Positions 42,118-50,921 of a DNA stretch of 64,000 nt are shown here, piece after piece. The stretch is taken from contig CANLWK010000006.1 of NCBI GenBank assembly GCA_947494805.1, positions 88,639-152,638 of the forward strand. Direction: 5' to 3'. The notes beneath the pieces are model-generated. The model saw only the letters and a list, made by a program, of their open reading frames with translations. It made no database searches and was not told the origin of the DNA. Every line of letters begins with the position of its first letter. Position 1 is the stretch's first letter. The DNA comes from an uncultured Croceitalea sp. Lineage in GTDB: Bacteria; Bacteroidota; Bacteroidia; Flavobacteriales; Flavobacteriaceae. Position numbers and translations under genes: made by a program.

Positions 42118-43080
42118 ATGCATCAAGAATTTTTCAGAACGGTTTTAGGCGATGTGCCGAACTCAGAAATGGGCCTTACCTATTCACATGAGCACATCGT
42201 AATCGAAGACAGTTACGTGACCGCCAAACATCCAGAGTTTCTGTTAAATGATGTAACCAAGATTTCTGATGAACTTACTGATTTTTATTCTGCTGGTGGA
42301 AGAACGGTTGTGGATACCATGCCCGCAAACTGCGGTCGCAATGTTTTGAAATCTGCCCAAATAAGTATTAATAGTGGGGTACATATTATCATTTCAACCG
42401 GCATTCACCTAGAGCAATATTACCCAGAATATCATTGGCGCCATACATGTTCAGAAGACGAACTGACGCAACTCTTTATAGCTGATATACAAGAAGGTAT
42501 TGACCAATATGACTATACAGGGCCTTTAGTAAAACGAACCTCCCACAAAGCCGGGTTGATTAAACTGGCCACGGGAGATGGCGTGTTCACCAAACATCAA
42601 GAACTCATTTTCAGAGCAGTAGTGAATGCACACCTCGAGACCGGAGCCCCAATTTTGACCCATACCAATTTTGGACGGCAAGCGTTGGAGCAGGCCCTGC
42701 TCTTTGACAAATTGCATGCAAAAATGGACCATGTTGTATTGTCTCATGTGGATCGTGCGAAAGACGTGGGTTACAATAGAGCGGTCTTAGATACGGGTGT
42801 GCGCATAGAATATGATAGTACCTTCAGATGGAAAGAGCCTGAACCCAATTATACTTTAAATCTTCTTGAGCAATTGCTACCTGAGTATCCTGACCAAATA
42901 ACCCTTGGCATGGATATGGCAAAGAATGCTTATTGGAAAAGCTATGGTGGAAGTCCGGGTTTAAATTATTTGATTGAAACCTTACCCGATTTTCTAAAAT
43001 CTAAAAAAATGGAAACTTATTACGATAAACTGTTTTTTGATAATCCGAAAAAGTTATACTCTTTTTTTAAAACCTCATAG
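42118..43080 (+). CDS. Phosphotriesterase-like lactonase (PHP family)
   Basis: A 320-residue TIM-barrel amidohydrolase. The binuclear metal ligands of the phosphotriesterase superfamily are all present: H24 and H26 (SHEH), K149 for carboxylation (GLIKLAT), H182 (THT), H210 (LSHVD) and D266 (GMDMAK). Homologues in sugar operons hydrolyse sugar or sugar-phosphate lactones. I chose the ATG at 42118; the longer open frame from 41917 overlaps the FAD gene out of frame and is an artefact. It is the last gene of the operon and convergent with the GntR gene. Confidence 0.9.
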   Translation: MHQEFFRTVLGDVPNSEMGLTYSHEHIVIEDSYVTAKHPEFLLNDVTKISDELTDFYSAGGRTVVDTMPANCGRNVLKSAQISINSGVHIIISTGIHLEQYYPEYHWRHTCSEDELTQLFIADIQEGIDQYDYTGPLVKRTSHKAGLIKLATGDGVFTKHQELIFRAVVNAHLETGAPILTHTNFGRQALEQALLFDKLHAKMDHVVLSHVDRAKDVGYNRAVLDTGVRIEYDSTFRWKEPEPNYTLNLLEQLLPEYPDQITLGMDMAKNAYWKSYGGSPGLNYLIETLPDFLKSKKMETYYDKLFFDNPKKLYSFFKTS

Positions 43081-43083
43081 GAC

Positions 43084-43833
43084 CTATAGAAAATAGCTAT
43101 TGCGAATTGGTACCATTGCCGTATTGCAATAGATTTCGCTGTACAGGTTCAAATCTGCCTTGCTTGTTTTAAAACGAACGGAAATATGCAATACTGGTGC
43201 TCCTTGTTTAATGCCCAAGTTATCAGAAATGTATTCATTGGCCAATTCAGCCCTTAGTTCTTGTTCTGAGCCCATAATTTCTATCAAGTATTTTTGGCTC
43301 AAAGTTTTAAAAAAAGACCCATCAACAAACTCATTGGCCTTCATTGGTTCCAGTGCATTTGCCGCATACCAATTGTTCTCTAACATTACGGGTTGATCAT
43401 CTAAATAGCGTAAACGTTGAAAATAGATGCATTTTGATTCTTCTTCATCTGAGGTCAGGTCAAATGAAATCGAAGGGTCCCATTGTTGTTCTGATGGCCG
43501 TTTCAACAATACCGTCTTGACCTTATGGTCAACGGCTTGTGAAAATCCTTTTACGGTCAATAGTCCAAGTGATTTTCTTCGTTCCAAAACTTTGCTTCCT
43601 TTGCCCTGCTCTTTGGTTATAAAACCATCTTTCTGCAATTCGTCCAATGCTTTTCTAACAGTTGTCCTAGTTGTTTTGAACTGATTGCAAATCTCATTCT
43701 CAGAAGGTAAATAGCTATCCACCCCATACTTTTTAGTTTGAATTCCTTCCTTCAAATAATCGAAGATAATCTGGTATTTTCTTTTTTCCAGCATCACATT
43801 TTCCATATCCAACAAGATAAAACTTCTTGTCAT
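43084..43833 (-). CDS. GntR-family (HutC/UTRA) transcriptional repressor
   Basis: A protein of up to 249 residues: N-terminal GntR winged helix (SYLPSENEICNQFKTTRTTVRKALDEL) and C-terminal UTRA ligand domain (about residues 95-245) that in this subfamily binds sugars or small acids. The start may be 43833, 43806 or 43794; a TACGTTTG promoter element lies at 43862-43869 (minus strand) and is compatible with each. It is convergent with and 3 bases from the catabolic operon, and is the probable binder of the 28-bp palindrome at 35988. Confidence 0.9.
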   Translation of the reverse strand: MTRSFILLDMENVMLEKRKYQIIFDYLKEGIQTKKYGVDSYLPSENEICNQFKTTRTTVRKALDELQKDGFITKEQGKGSKVLERRKSLGLLTVKGFSQAVDHKVKTVLLKRPSEQQWDPSISFDLTSDEEESKCIYFQRLRYLDDQPVMLENNWYAANALEPMKANEFVDGSFFKTLSQKYLIEIMGSEQELRAELANEYISDNLGIKQGAPVLHISVRFKTSKADLNLYSEIYCNTAMVPIRNSYFL

Positions 43834-43861
43834 ACCTATCTATTTTCAAAAGAAAAATATA

Positions 43862-43869
43862 CAAACGTA
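43862..43869 (-). promoter_or_regulatory. -7 element of the GntR gene promoter
   Basis: TACGTTTG on the minus strand matches the Bacteroidetes TAnnTTTG -7 consensus about 30 bases before the start codon. No good TTG -33 element is seen at the expected distance. Confidence 0.4.
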
Positions 43870-44105
43870 ATCCTTGCCATAGCACCTTCCACACCTAGAA
43901 AACCAAAATTCATATTCGAAATACCTAACTTCTCAATTAATAACGCGCATTGCCATCGACGTGAATAATATCTGCCATAAAAGCACATGACAAAACAACC
44001 TACCCCAAAGTACATTATGAGCGAATACCGCTTTCAATTATTGGTATATTACTATTTTTACTTCACATCAATACCATTCAAAAACGCTATCATACCTAGT
44101 TCTAA

Positions 44106-44705
44106 ATGCATGCATTACAGCAACACATCTTAAACAAAATTGCCCTTACGGAACATGAGTTTCAAAAAGTGTTGGGGCATTTTGAGTCTGTTGAGCTAAA
44201 AAAGGGAAGCCGACTGATCAATCATGGTTCAATTATTAAGCATCAATATTTTGTAGTGAAAGGGTGTTTGAGAACCTTTATGATAGATCCTTCGGGTAAA
44301 GAACATACCATTCAATTCGCTATTGAAAATTGGTGGGTAAGTGACTACATCTCATATTATAAAGCGGTACGTTCGCTTTTGACCGTAGAATGCATTGAAG
44401 ATTGCGAACTGCTTAAAATCAATATCGATGATTTGAATCTTCTATTTGATGAACTCCCCCAAGTTGAACGTTTCTTTAGAAAACAGCTGGAAAATGCATT
44501 TGTAGCTTTTCAAATAAGAATACTATCCGGTCTCTATCAAACAGCTGAAAAACGGTATGAAGACTTTGTCCAAAACTATCCAGATTTAGAAAAACGGGTC
44601 AAAAATTATCAGATAGCTTCCTATTTGGGGATTACACCTGAAAGTTTAAGCCGTCTGAGAAAGTTGCGAATCGTTTCTAAAAGTGAAAGTGAAAGTGAAA
44701 AATAA
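44106..44705 (+). CDS. Crp/Fnr-family transcriptional regulator
   Basis: A 199-residue regulator with a cNMP-like barrel (IIKHQYFVVKGCLRTFMIDPSGKEHTIQ) and a C-terminal winged helix (QIASYLGITPESLSRLRKLR). The C-terminus ends in SESESEK, encoded by a short aagtga-type tandem repeat (about 44690-44700). No Fnr cysteines. It precedes the alcohol dehydrogenase gene by about 90 bases on the same strand and may regulate it. Confidence 0.88.
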   Translation: MHALQQHILNKIALTEHEFQKVLGHFESVELKKGSRLINHGSIIKHQYFVVKGCLRTFMIDPSGKEHTIQFAIENWWVSDYISYYKAVRSLLTVECIEDCELLKINIDDLNLLFDELPQVERFFRKQLENAFVAFQIRILSGLYQTAEKRYEDFVQNYPDLEKRVKNYQIASYLGITPESLSRLRKLRIVSKSESESEK

Positions 44706-44797
44706 CGTTTCTTACCATACATCAATTTTTAAATACCATTAAATGCCAACATTTGCAGTGATGAGTAAAAATGTTTGTTAAATCAAAAAAATAAGTG

Positions 44798-45958
44798 ATG
44801 AGAAACTTCGAATTATATGTGCCCACAAAAGTAATTTTTGGGGAAGGAGAAATTCAAAAATTAAAAACCGAAGTACCCGCTGATAAAAAGATACTTTTGT
44901 TGTACGGTGGCGGAAGCATAAAGAAGAACGGTATTTATGAGCAGGTCATCAGTGCACTTGAACAACATGAGGTTGTAGAGTTTTCTGGTATAGAGGCCAA
45001 CCCTGAATACACTACACTGTTGAAGGCACTTGAAGTAATCAAAAGTGAGAATATTGGTTTTATGCTCGCAGTTGGCGGAGGCTCTGTCATTGACGGTGTC
45101 AAATTTTTGGCGTCTGCAGCATTATATGAAGGTGATAACCCATGGGATATTCTTGCGAGAAAAATAAGAACCTTTAAGGGACTGCCCTTTGGTACTGTTT
45201 TGACCTTACCCGCCACCGGAAGTGAAATGAACAGTGGTGCTGTGGTCAGTCGGTCTGAAACCAATGAAAAACTGGTCATGGGCGGACCTGGACTGTTTCC
45301 TAAATTCTCTATATGTGATCCGACCGTTGTAAGAAGTATACCAACGAGACAGTTGGCCAATGGTATTGCAGATGCCTATACCCATGTATTGGAACAATAC
45401 ATGACCTATCCGGCACATGCCCCCCTTCAAGATCGTTTCTCAGAAGCCATATTACAGACCCTCATAGAAATTGCACCAACGGTCATGAAAGACCCCAATA
45501 ATTACAAGGCAGCCGCCAATTTTATGTGGTGTTGTACTATGGCACTCAACGGGTATATTCAAAAGGGAGTGCCCACCGATTGGAGTATACATGTCATCGC
45601 GCATGAACTGACCGCTTTTTATGGAATTGACCATGCCCGTACATTAGCCGTCATATTGCCCAGTGCCTACACTAAAAAATTTGAACAGAAAAAAGAAAAA
45701 TTGGCCCAATATGCGGAACGCATTTTCAACATGCAAGACGGAACTTTAGAAGAAAAAGCAAAATTTGCGATTCATAAAACAGAAGAGTTTTATCAATCAT
45801 TAGGCATAAAAACACGCTTGCGAGATTATACCGATACCTATGAAGGGTTTTCACATAAGGTCGCCAAAAGTCTTACAGAACATGGGTTAACAGCCCTTGG
45901 AGAGCATCAAGATATTACCCCAGAGATTGCCGCTGAAATCGTTGAAATGGCCTACTGA
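44798..45958 (+). CDS. Iron-containing alcohol dehydrogenase, YqhD-like
   Basis: A 386-residue group III alcohol dehydrogenase. NAD(P) motif GGGSVIDGVKFLA, metal-binding region GIADAYTHVLEQY, and HVIAHELTAFYGIDHARTLA with the histidine metal ligands; PATGSEMNSGAV is typical of the YqhD/BDH subgroup. It reduces aldehydes with NADPH in the cytoplasm, often as a detoxifier. The ATG at 44798 is preferred over the GTG one codon upstream. Preceded by a Crp/Fnr gene; ends before a strong terminator. Confidence 0.93.
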   Translation: MRNFELYVPTKVIFGEGEIQKLKTEVPADKKILLLYGGGSIKKNGIYEQVISALEQHEVVEFSGIEANPEYTTLLKALEVIKSENIGFMLAVGGGSVIDGVKFLASAALYEGDNPWDILARKIRTFKGLPFGTVLTLPATGSEMNSGAVVSRSETNEKLVMGGPGLFPKFSICDPTVVRSIPTRQLANGIADAYTHVLEQYMTYPAHAPLQDRFSEAILQTLIEIAPTVMKDPNNYKAAANFMWCCTMALNGYIQKGVPTDWSIHVIAHELTAFYGIDHARTLAVILPSAYTKKFEQKKEKLAQYAERIFNMQDGTLEEKAKFAIHKTEEFYQSLGIKTRLRDYTDTYEGFSHKVAKSLTEHGLTALGEHQDITPEIAAEIVEMAY

Positions 45959-45994
45959 TCTTCAATTTGAGTTAAAAGCACAAATGCCTAGAAC

Positions 45995-46027
45995 AAAGCC
46001 TCTTCATTTTGAGAGGCTTTTGTTTTA
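45995..46027 (+). terminator. Terminator of the alcohol dehydrogenase gene
   Basis: aaagcctct (45995-46003) pairs with agaggcttt (46012-46020), a 9-bp stem followed by T-rich sequence. Confidence 0.85.
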
Positions 46028-46308
46028 AATTAAGGTTACCCCATTCTTAGAATTACTAGGGTAATAATGGTACGCTTTTGAGTCTAAAAACTGTGAATGT
46101 AAAAATGCTTGTAGTTGTTCTATTCAACCTTTCAATTATTCACGTTCTTAGTAACGTTGGGTTTTCAGTTTAGTATATTTCTAATATCTATCTTTACTAG
46201 TGAAAAACAAATGGCGACGTCTTTAGCACACTTTTTAGTAATCAACGATTGGGCACTATTAAACTAAAAGTATGATGCCAAAATATCAATAGATACAACA
46301 AGAAATTG
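46028..46308. other. Intergenic region before the AraC gene
   Basis: About 280 bases without an ORF or clear repeat; it should contain the promoter of the AraC regulator but no good TAnnTTTG element was identified. Confidence 0.35.
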
Positions 46309-47151
46309 ATGGATACTTTTATTTCTATTGCGCCCAAGAATGAGCAATTAAAAAAACTGATCCTTTATTACTATTTTCATAAATCGGATTCAAAAACATT
46401 CAAAAAGTCAATTATATATCACCCCCATTTCGTCACTGGTTTAAACATCTATAGAAATTCAAAGATTATTTGGGATGAGAATGGAAGAACCTATGAGCCA
46501 TCATCTGGCACAGAACCGAGCATTACTTTAACTATCAATCCAACCAAAAGTAAAGTGGTTCATATGCGGGGAGCTTTTGATAAAATTGGAATCATTTTCC
46601 ATCCTTTGGGAATCAATAACTTTATTGGTACCACACTCAGTAGCCTCGTCGTGGGTCGTATCACCGAATTTAAGTTGTTCAACCCCGATATTTTTTCAGT
46701 GGCAAAAACCATTTACAACACAAAGGACATTGAAAAAAAACGAGATGCACTTGACAGCTTTTTCTGTGCAAGACATTTAGGTTTTTCAGATTCTAGAATA
46801 GTGAAGGCAGTTCAATTATTGACAATGCACCAACAGGTATTACCGAAATGTTCTGACTTGGCCAAGGCAACTGGTGTAAGTCGGGAAACCCTACTGCGAT
46901 TGTTTAAAAGACATCTTGGTTGTTCCGTTGAGCAGTTTAAATTAGTCGTTAAATTCCGAAAAGCCCTTCAGCTGTATCAGACTTCAAGTGAAGCTCTCAA
47001 ACTTACCCAACTGGCAATTGACAGTACATATTATGACCAGTCTAGTCTTATTCACCATTTTAAAACAGTAACTGGATTCAACCCCAAAGCTTTCTTCTCA
47101 AACCTTGAACAGATCAGCGTCTCAGGAACTTATTGGACGATGATGGAATAG
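46309..47151 (+). CDS. AraC-family transcriptional regulator
   Basis: A 280-residue regulator with an N-terminal DUF6597-like/cupin-type sensor region and a C-terminal AraC double helix-turn-helix (CSDLAKATGVSRETLLRLFKRH, then LAIDSTYYDQSSLIHHFKTVTGF). I chose the ATG at 46309; a TTG one codon earlier is equivalent. It precedes the serine-hydrolase/TPR gene by 72 bases on the same strand, so it may control that gene. Confidence 0.88.
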   Translation: MDTFISIAPKNEQLKKLILYYYFHKSDSKTFKKSIIYHPHFVTGLNIYRNSKIIWDENGRTYEPSSGTEPSITLTINPTKSKVVHMRGAFDKIGIIFHPLGINNFIGTTLSSLVVGRITEFKLFNPDIFSVAKTIYNTKDIEKKRDALDSFFCARHLGFSDSRIVKAVQLLTMHQQVLPKCSDLAKATGVSRETLLRLFKRHLGCSVEQFKLVVKFRKALQLYQTSSEALKLTQLAIDSTYYDQSSLIHHFKTVTGFNPKAFFSNLEQISVSGTYWTMME

Positions 47152-47223
47152 ATTGCCTCAATTCTACAATTTTTTAACGCACTCTTCTTTGTTCTTTGTA
47201 TTGTAGCTTCAAAATACAATCAA

Positions 47224-48702
47224 ATGAAACGAATGATTCTTCTAAGTCTACTCATTTTTTCTTGCATTGAACCTAAAGATCAAAGGTTAGTTGAAATTAA
47301 TGCTATTCTAATGAAGCTTCACAATGAAAGAGGTTTTAATGGTACCGTTCTGATTTCAGAAGAGGACGCCGTTATCTATGAAAAATCTTTTGGTAATGCC
47401 GATTATAAAACACAAGTACCTCTTTCCGAAAAAAGCATATTCAATATAGCCTCCGTATCAAAAACGTTTACCGTAGTGGCGATAATGATATTAGAAGAAA
47501 AAGGACTTTTGAGGTTAGATGACGATATAAAAAAATACTTTCCTGAACTGCCTTATGAAAATATTACCATAAAAAATCTGCTTTCCCACACTTCTGGACT
47601 TAGGAGGGTACAGTCCAATCCTTTTAGAAAATTAATAGAAGGTAAGGGTAACACAAACAATGAAATTATTACGGCGTATATTGAAGCTGCTCCCCTACTT
47701 AAATTTGAATCTGGAACAAGTTATTTTTATGCCAATACCAACTATTATTTATTGGCGCTAATCATTGAACAAATCTCGAATCAAAATTACAACAGCTTTA
47801 TAACATCAAGAATATTCAAAAAAGCTGGTATGAATGAGACTTTTTTAAAAAGTAAAAGGGTGCCAAATAGCAAAAAGAGAAACATTGTAACGAACCACTC
47901 AAAACCTAGTTGGTTATCTACAAACTTGCGAAGCACCAAAAACACTAAAGTAGAACTAAGTGACAGTGCCACTTTCGGAGAGGCTTACGGCGCAAGTGAA
48001 ATACATACCACAGCAAAAGACCTGTTTAAGTTTCATAGCGCATTACAAAAACGAATACTTTTAAAAAGTACCACACTTAAAAAAATGTACCAACCTTATG
48101 TCTTAACCAATACTGATTACACTGTTGATGAAGCATCCAATTATCCTTCACACCGTGCCTTAGGATGGTGTGTTTCAAAAGAACATCCTGAGATTCTGTA
48201 TCATTCTGGAGGAACATATGGTACACGAAGTTTTTTCATACGCAACATTGACAAAGACCAAAGTATTATTATCCTCACCAACAATCAAAATATGAATCGC
48301 TATAACTTTACGTTTGCGATGCGTTTGCTCAATAATGAGACCTATACCCTTGACCCTATTTCATTGCCCAGAGTATTTTGTTCAAAATATTTAGAAATTG
48401 GCATCCAAGCCGCTTTAAAAACCTATAAAACACATAGGGAAGATGATAGATATAAGGCATTTGTAAGTTGGGATTTTGAAGAAATCGGACAGGAGTTGTT
48501 GGCAAGAGACGATGCCAAAGCAGCCATTGAATTATTCCGATTATATACAGAAGAATTTCCCGATGAGTATTCTTGGGAATCATTGGGCAATGCCTTTTTA
48601 GCTGACAATCAATTGAAAAAGGCTAAGGATTGTTATCTAAAATCTATTGAAATCAATCCAAAATATGCTAGTGCAATAAGGGCATTAAAAGCACTTAAAT
48701 AA
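47224..48702 (+). CDS. Serine hydrolase (beta-lactamase fold) lipoprotein with TPR tail
   Basis: A 492-residue protein with a short lipoprotein signal (MKRMILLSLLIFSC). The penicillin-binding/beta-lactamase domain has IASVSK (SxxK), YANTNYY (YxN) and YHSGG, so the catalytic set is intact. The C-terminal 100 residues form TPR-like repeats (AKAAIELFRLYTEEFPDEYS, then LKKAKDCYLKSIEINPK). It likely acts on peptidoglycan or small esters in the periplasm. Confidence 0.88.
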   Translation: MKRMILLSLLIFSCIEPKDQRLVEINAILMKLHNERGFNGTVLISEEDAVIYEKSFGNADYKTQVPLSEKSIFNIASVSKTFTVVAIMILEEKGLLRLDDDIKKYFPELPYENITIKNLLSHTSGLRRVQSNPFRKLIEGKGNTNNEIITAYIEAAPLLKFESGTSYFYANTNYYLLALIIEQISNQNYNSFITSRIFKKAGMNETFLKSKRVPNSKKRNIVTNHSKPSWLSTNLRSTKNTKVELSDSATFGEAYGASEIHTTAKDLFKFHSALQKRILLKSTTLKKMYQPYVLTNTDYTVDEASNYPSHRALGWCVSKEHPEILYHSGGTYGTRSFFIRNIDKDQSIIILTNNQNMNRYNFTFAMRLLNNETYTLDPISLPRVFCSKYLEIGIQAALKTYKTHREDDRYKAFVSWDFEEIGQELLARDDAKAAIELFRLYTEEFPDEYSWESLGNAFLADNQLKKAKDCYLKSIEINPKYASAIRALKALK

Positions 48703-48976
48703 CCCATCTTTTCATCAACTCTTATGCGCTGCTACTCTTTATATAATAGAACATCTTACTATAAGCAATAGTATGCTGAATTTAGCTTGTTCCCAACTTT
48801 TAGCTTTAATTATTGTCAATCCGAGCTTAAAATAAATGCCAACAAACACTTATGATGGTCACATTTTTTTAAACCGCCTTAAATTTTTGCCTTTGCACTT
48901 TATCTATGGGCACTTTGACGATTTACCAACAACTTAAAATTTCATTTGTAAATTGTGATGTCTTTTTAAATTAAAA

Positions 48977-50014
48977 ATGAACCAAGAACTACTTTTCTTT
49001 TTTAGCGCACTAGGGGCTTTCAACGGAATCGTAGTAGGTCTCTATTTTCTATTTTTCTCTAAACCCAAACATCTATCAAGCTTCTTTCTTGGCTCTTTGT
49101 TCTTGGCATTGAGCATTCGGGTGGGCAAATCCGTATTCTTTTACTTTTATGATACTATCGCAGATGCGTACATACAATTTGGCCTGTTTGCTTGTTGGTT
49201 GATAGGGCCATTTTTGTACTTCTATGTCATTAGTGCTGTAAAGAATGATGCTATACTCCAAAAAAAGGCCGCTTTTATCTTACTGCCTTTGGCAATTGTA
49301 GGTGGTATGGTCATGTTTATTTATCCATGGTCCAACTATAGAGAACTATGGGACTATCTGATTCGAATTATTTATACGCAATGGCTATTGTTTGTGATAC
49401 TGTCTGGTTTTGTTCTATACAAGCAACGAAAAGGTATTTTCAACAATACCAATACCAAAGCGTTTAAAATATGGATATCGAGTATCTATATTGGCAATTT
49501 GGTCATATGCATTGCATTTAACACCGCTAACTACACTTCATACATTGTAGGTGCATTGAGTTTTTCATTTGTATTTTATGCCCTGATTTTATTACTGCTT
49601 TTTTATAAAAAGCGTGATCAATTGCTTTTCCTTGAGACAAAAAAATATCAAAGCAACAGAATTGACACCAATGAGGCCGAAGTGATTCGCGAACGTTTAC
49701 AAAGTCTTGTAATCACTGAGTCACTTTACCTTGACCCTAATTTGACCATTAGTAAAATTTCGAGTTTGCTACAGATTCCTTCTGTGAAAATTTCCCAGAC
49801 CTTGAATGCATATTCAAATACCAATTTCAATGATTACATCAACTCTTTACGAATTGAAACCGCTAAGAAGATGATCGTCATTGACAACTCCTTCACATTA
49901 GAAGCCATTGCAATGGATTGCGGATTCAATAGCAAGTCTACTTTTTACAATGCTTTCAAAAAGCACACAGGTACCACACCCTCAAAATTCAGAGTGGAAA
50001 ACACAACCGCGTGA
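48977..50014 (+). CDS. Membrane-associated AraC-family regulator
   Basis: A 345-residue protein with about seven N-terminal transmembrane helices and a C-terminal AraC double helix-turn-helix (ISKISSLLQIPSVKISQTLNAY, then IAMDCGFNSKSTFYNAFKKHTG). The same architecture as the gene at 27846-28988. It is followed by the DJ-1 lipoprotein and inactive serine hydrolase genes and may regulate them. Confidence 0.9.
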   Translation: MNQELLFFFSALGAFNGIVVGLYFLFFSKPKHLSSFFLGSLFLALSIRVGKSVFFYFYDTIADAYIQFGLFACWLIGPFLYFYVISAVKNDAILQKKAAFILLPLAIVGGMVMFIYPWSNYRELWDYLIRIIYTQWLLFVILSGFVLYKQRKGIFNNTNTKAFKIWISSIYIGNLVICIAFNTANYTSYIVGALSFSFVFYALILLLLFYKKRDQLLFLETKKYQSNRIDTNEAEVIRERLQSLVITESLYLDPNLTISKISSLLQIPSVKISQTLNAYSNTNFNDYINSLRIETAKKMIVIDNSFTLEAIAMDCGFNSKSTFYNAFKKHTGTTPSKFRVENTTA

Positions 50015-50104
50015 CCGTATCAAATAATTATTCCGTACTCCTGAATAATTAGAATACTGCCTTTTTTTGGTCGCTCTTCTTATTCTTGCTCAAAAGATTT
50101 CGTA

Positions 50105-50890
50105 ATGAAAAATACGGTAGTATTGCTTATCGCCCTAACGGCACTATCATGTGCTCAAAAACAGTCAAGTGTCGAAACTGCTTCAATTACTGAAAAAACA
50201 GCCCTGTCAAATAGCAAAAAAGTATTGTTTGTCACCAGCAATGCAAGGCATTATGGCAATACAAATATTGAAACCACTAACAACTTCCCTGAAATTGTCT
50301 ATGCGTATCATGAATTTGTGACCGCTGACGTGACTGTAGATGTTATAAGTCCTGAAGGCGGACAAATTCCCATAGGCTATATCAACAGTTCTGACACGCT
50401 ATTACAAAAGTATCTTTTCAATGAAACACTTTTGCAGAAGCTCAAGAACACCTTGAAACCCACAGAAATTGCTGTTGGATCCTACAACGCCATATACTAT
50501 GTAGGTGGCGGTAGTGCCATGTTCACCGTACCACAAAACAAGGCCATTCAAAAGATTGCGCAGACCATTTATGAAGAAAATTCTGGAATCGTCGCTGCCA
50601 TCTGTCATGGAACCGCTGGCATTGCCAAAATACAATTGAGCAATGGTGATTTTTTGGTGAACGGTAAAAGTGTGAGTGGTTTTCCTGATGTTTTCGAAGA
50701 CAAAAGCGCCAGGTACTTTCAAGAATTTCCATTTTCCATTCAAGAAGAAATAGAACGAAACGGAGGAAACTTTAAATACTCTGATAAAGGGTGGGACAAT
50801 TTCGCATTATCAGATGATAGACTTATCACCGGTCAAGACCCTACTGGGTCTGGTACAGTAGCTAAAATGGTCATTGAAAAAATTCAATAA
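50105..50890 (+). CDS. DJ-1/PfpI-family lipoprotein
   Basis: A 261-residue protein with a lipoprotein signal (lipid Cys16, ALSC) and a DJ-1/PfpI fold: AAICHGTAG has the nucleophile-elbow cysteine C167, and VYAYHEFVTADVTVDVISPEGG is typical. Family members are chaperones, glyoxalases or hydrolases; this exported form is unusual in location. It is 31 bases upstream of the inactive serine hydrolase gene. Confidence 0.85.
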   Translation: MKNTVVLLIALTALSCAQKQSSVETASITEKTALSNSKKVLFVTSNARHYGNTNIETTNNFPEIVYAYHEFVTADVTVDVISPEGGQIPIGYINSSDTLLQKYLFNETLLQKLKNTLKPTEIAVGSYNAIYYVGGGSAMFTVPQNKAIQKIAQTIYEENSGIVAAICHGTAGIAKIQLSNGDFLVNGKSVSGFPDVFEDKSARYFQEFPFSIQEEIERNGGNFKYSDKGWDNFALSDDRLITGQDPTGSGTVAKMVIEKIQ

Positions 50891-50921
50891 ACCCGTTGAA
50901 CAATTACGTAACAACAACAAC

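Noticed and set aside
44690-44702. Tandem aagtga copies at the end of the Crp/Fnr gene, possible phase-variable repeat
   Set aside because: Only about three copies with a period of six, so slippage would keep the reading frame.
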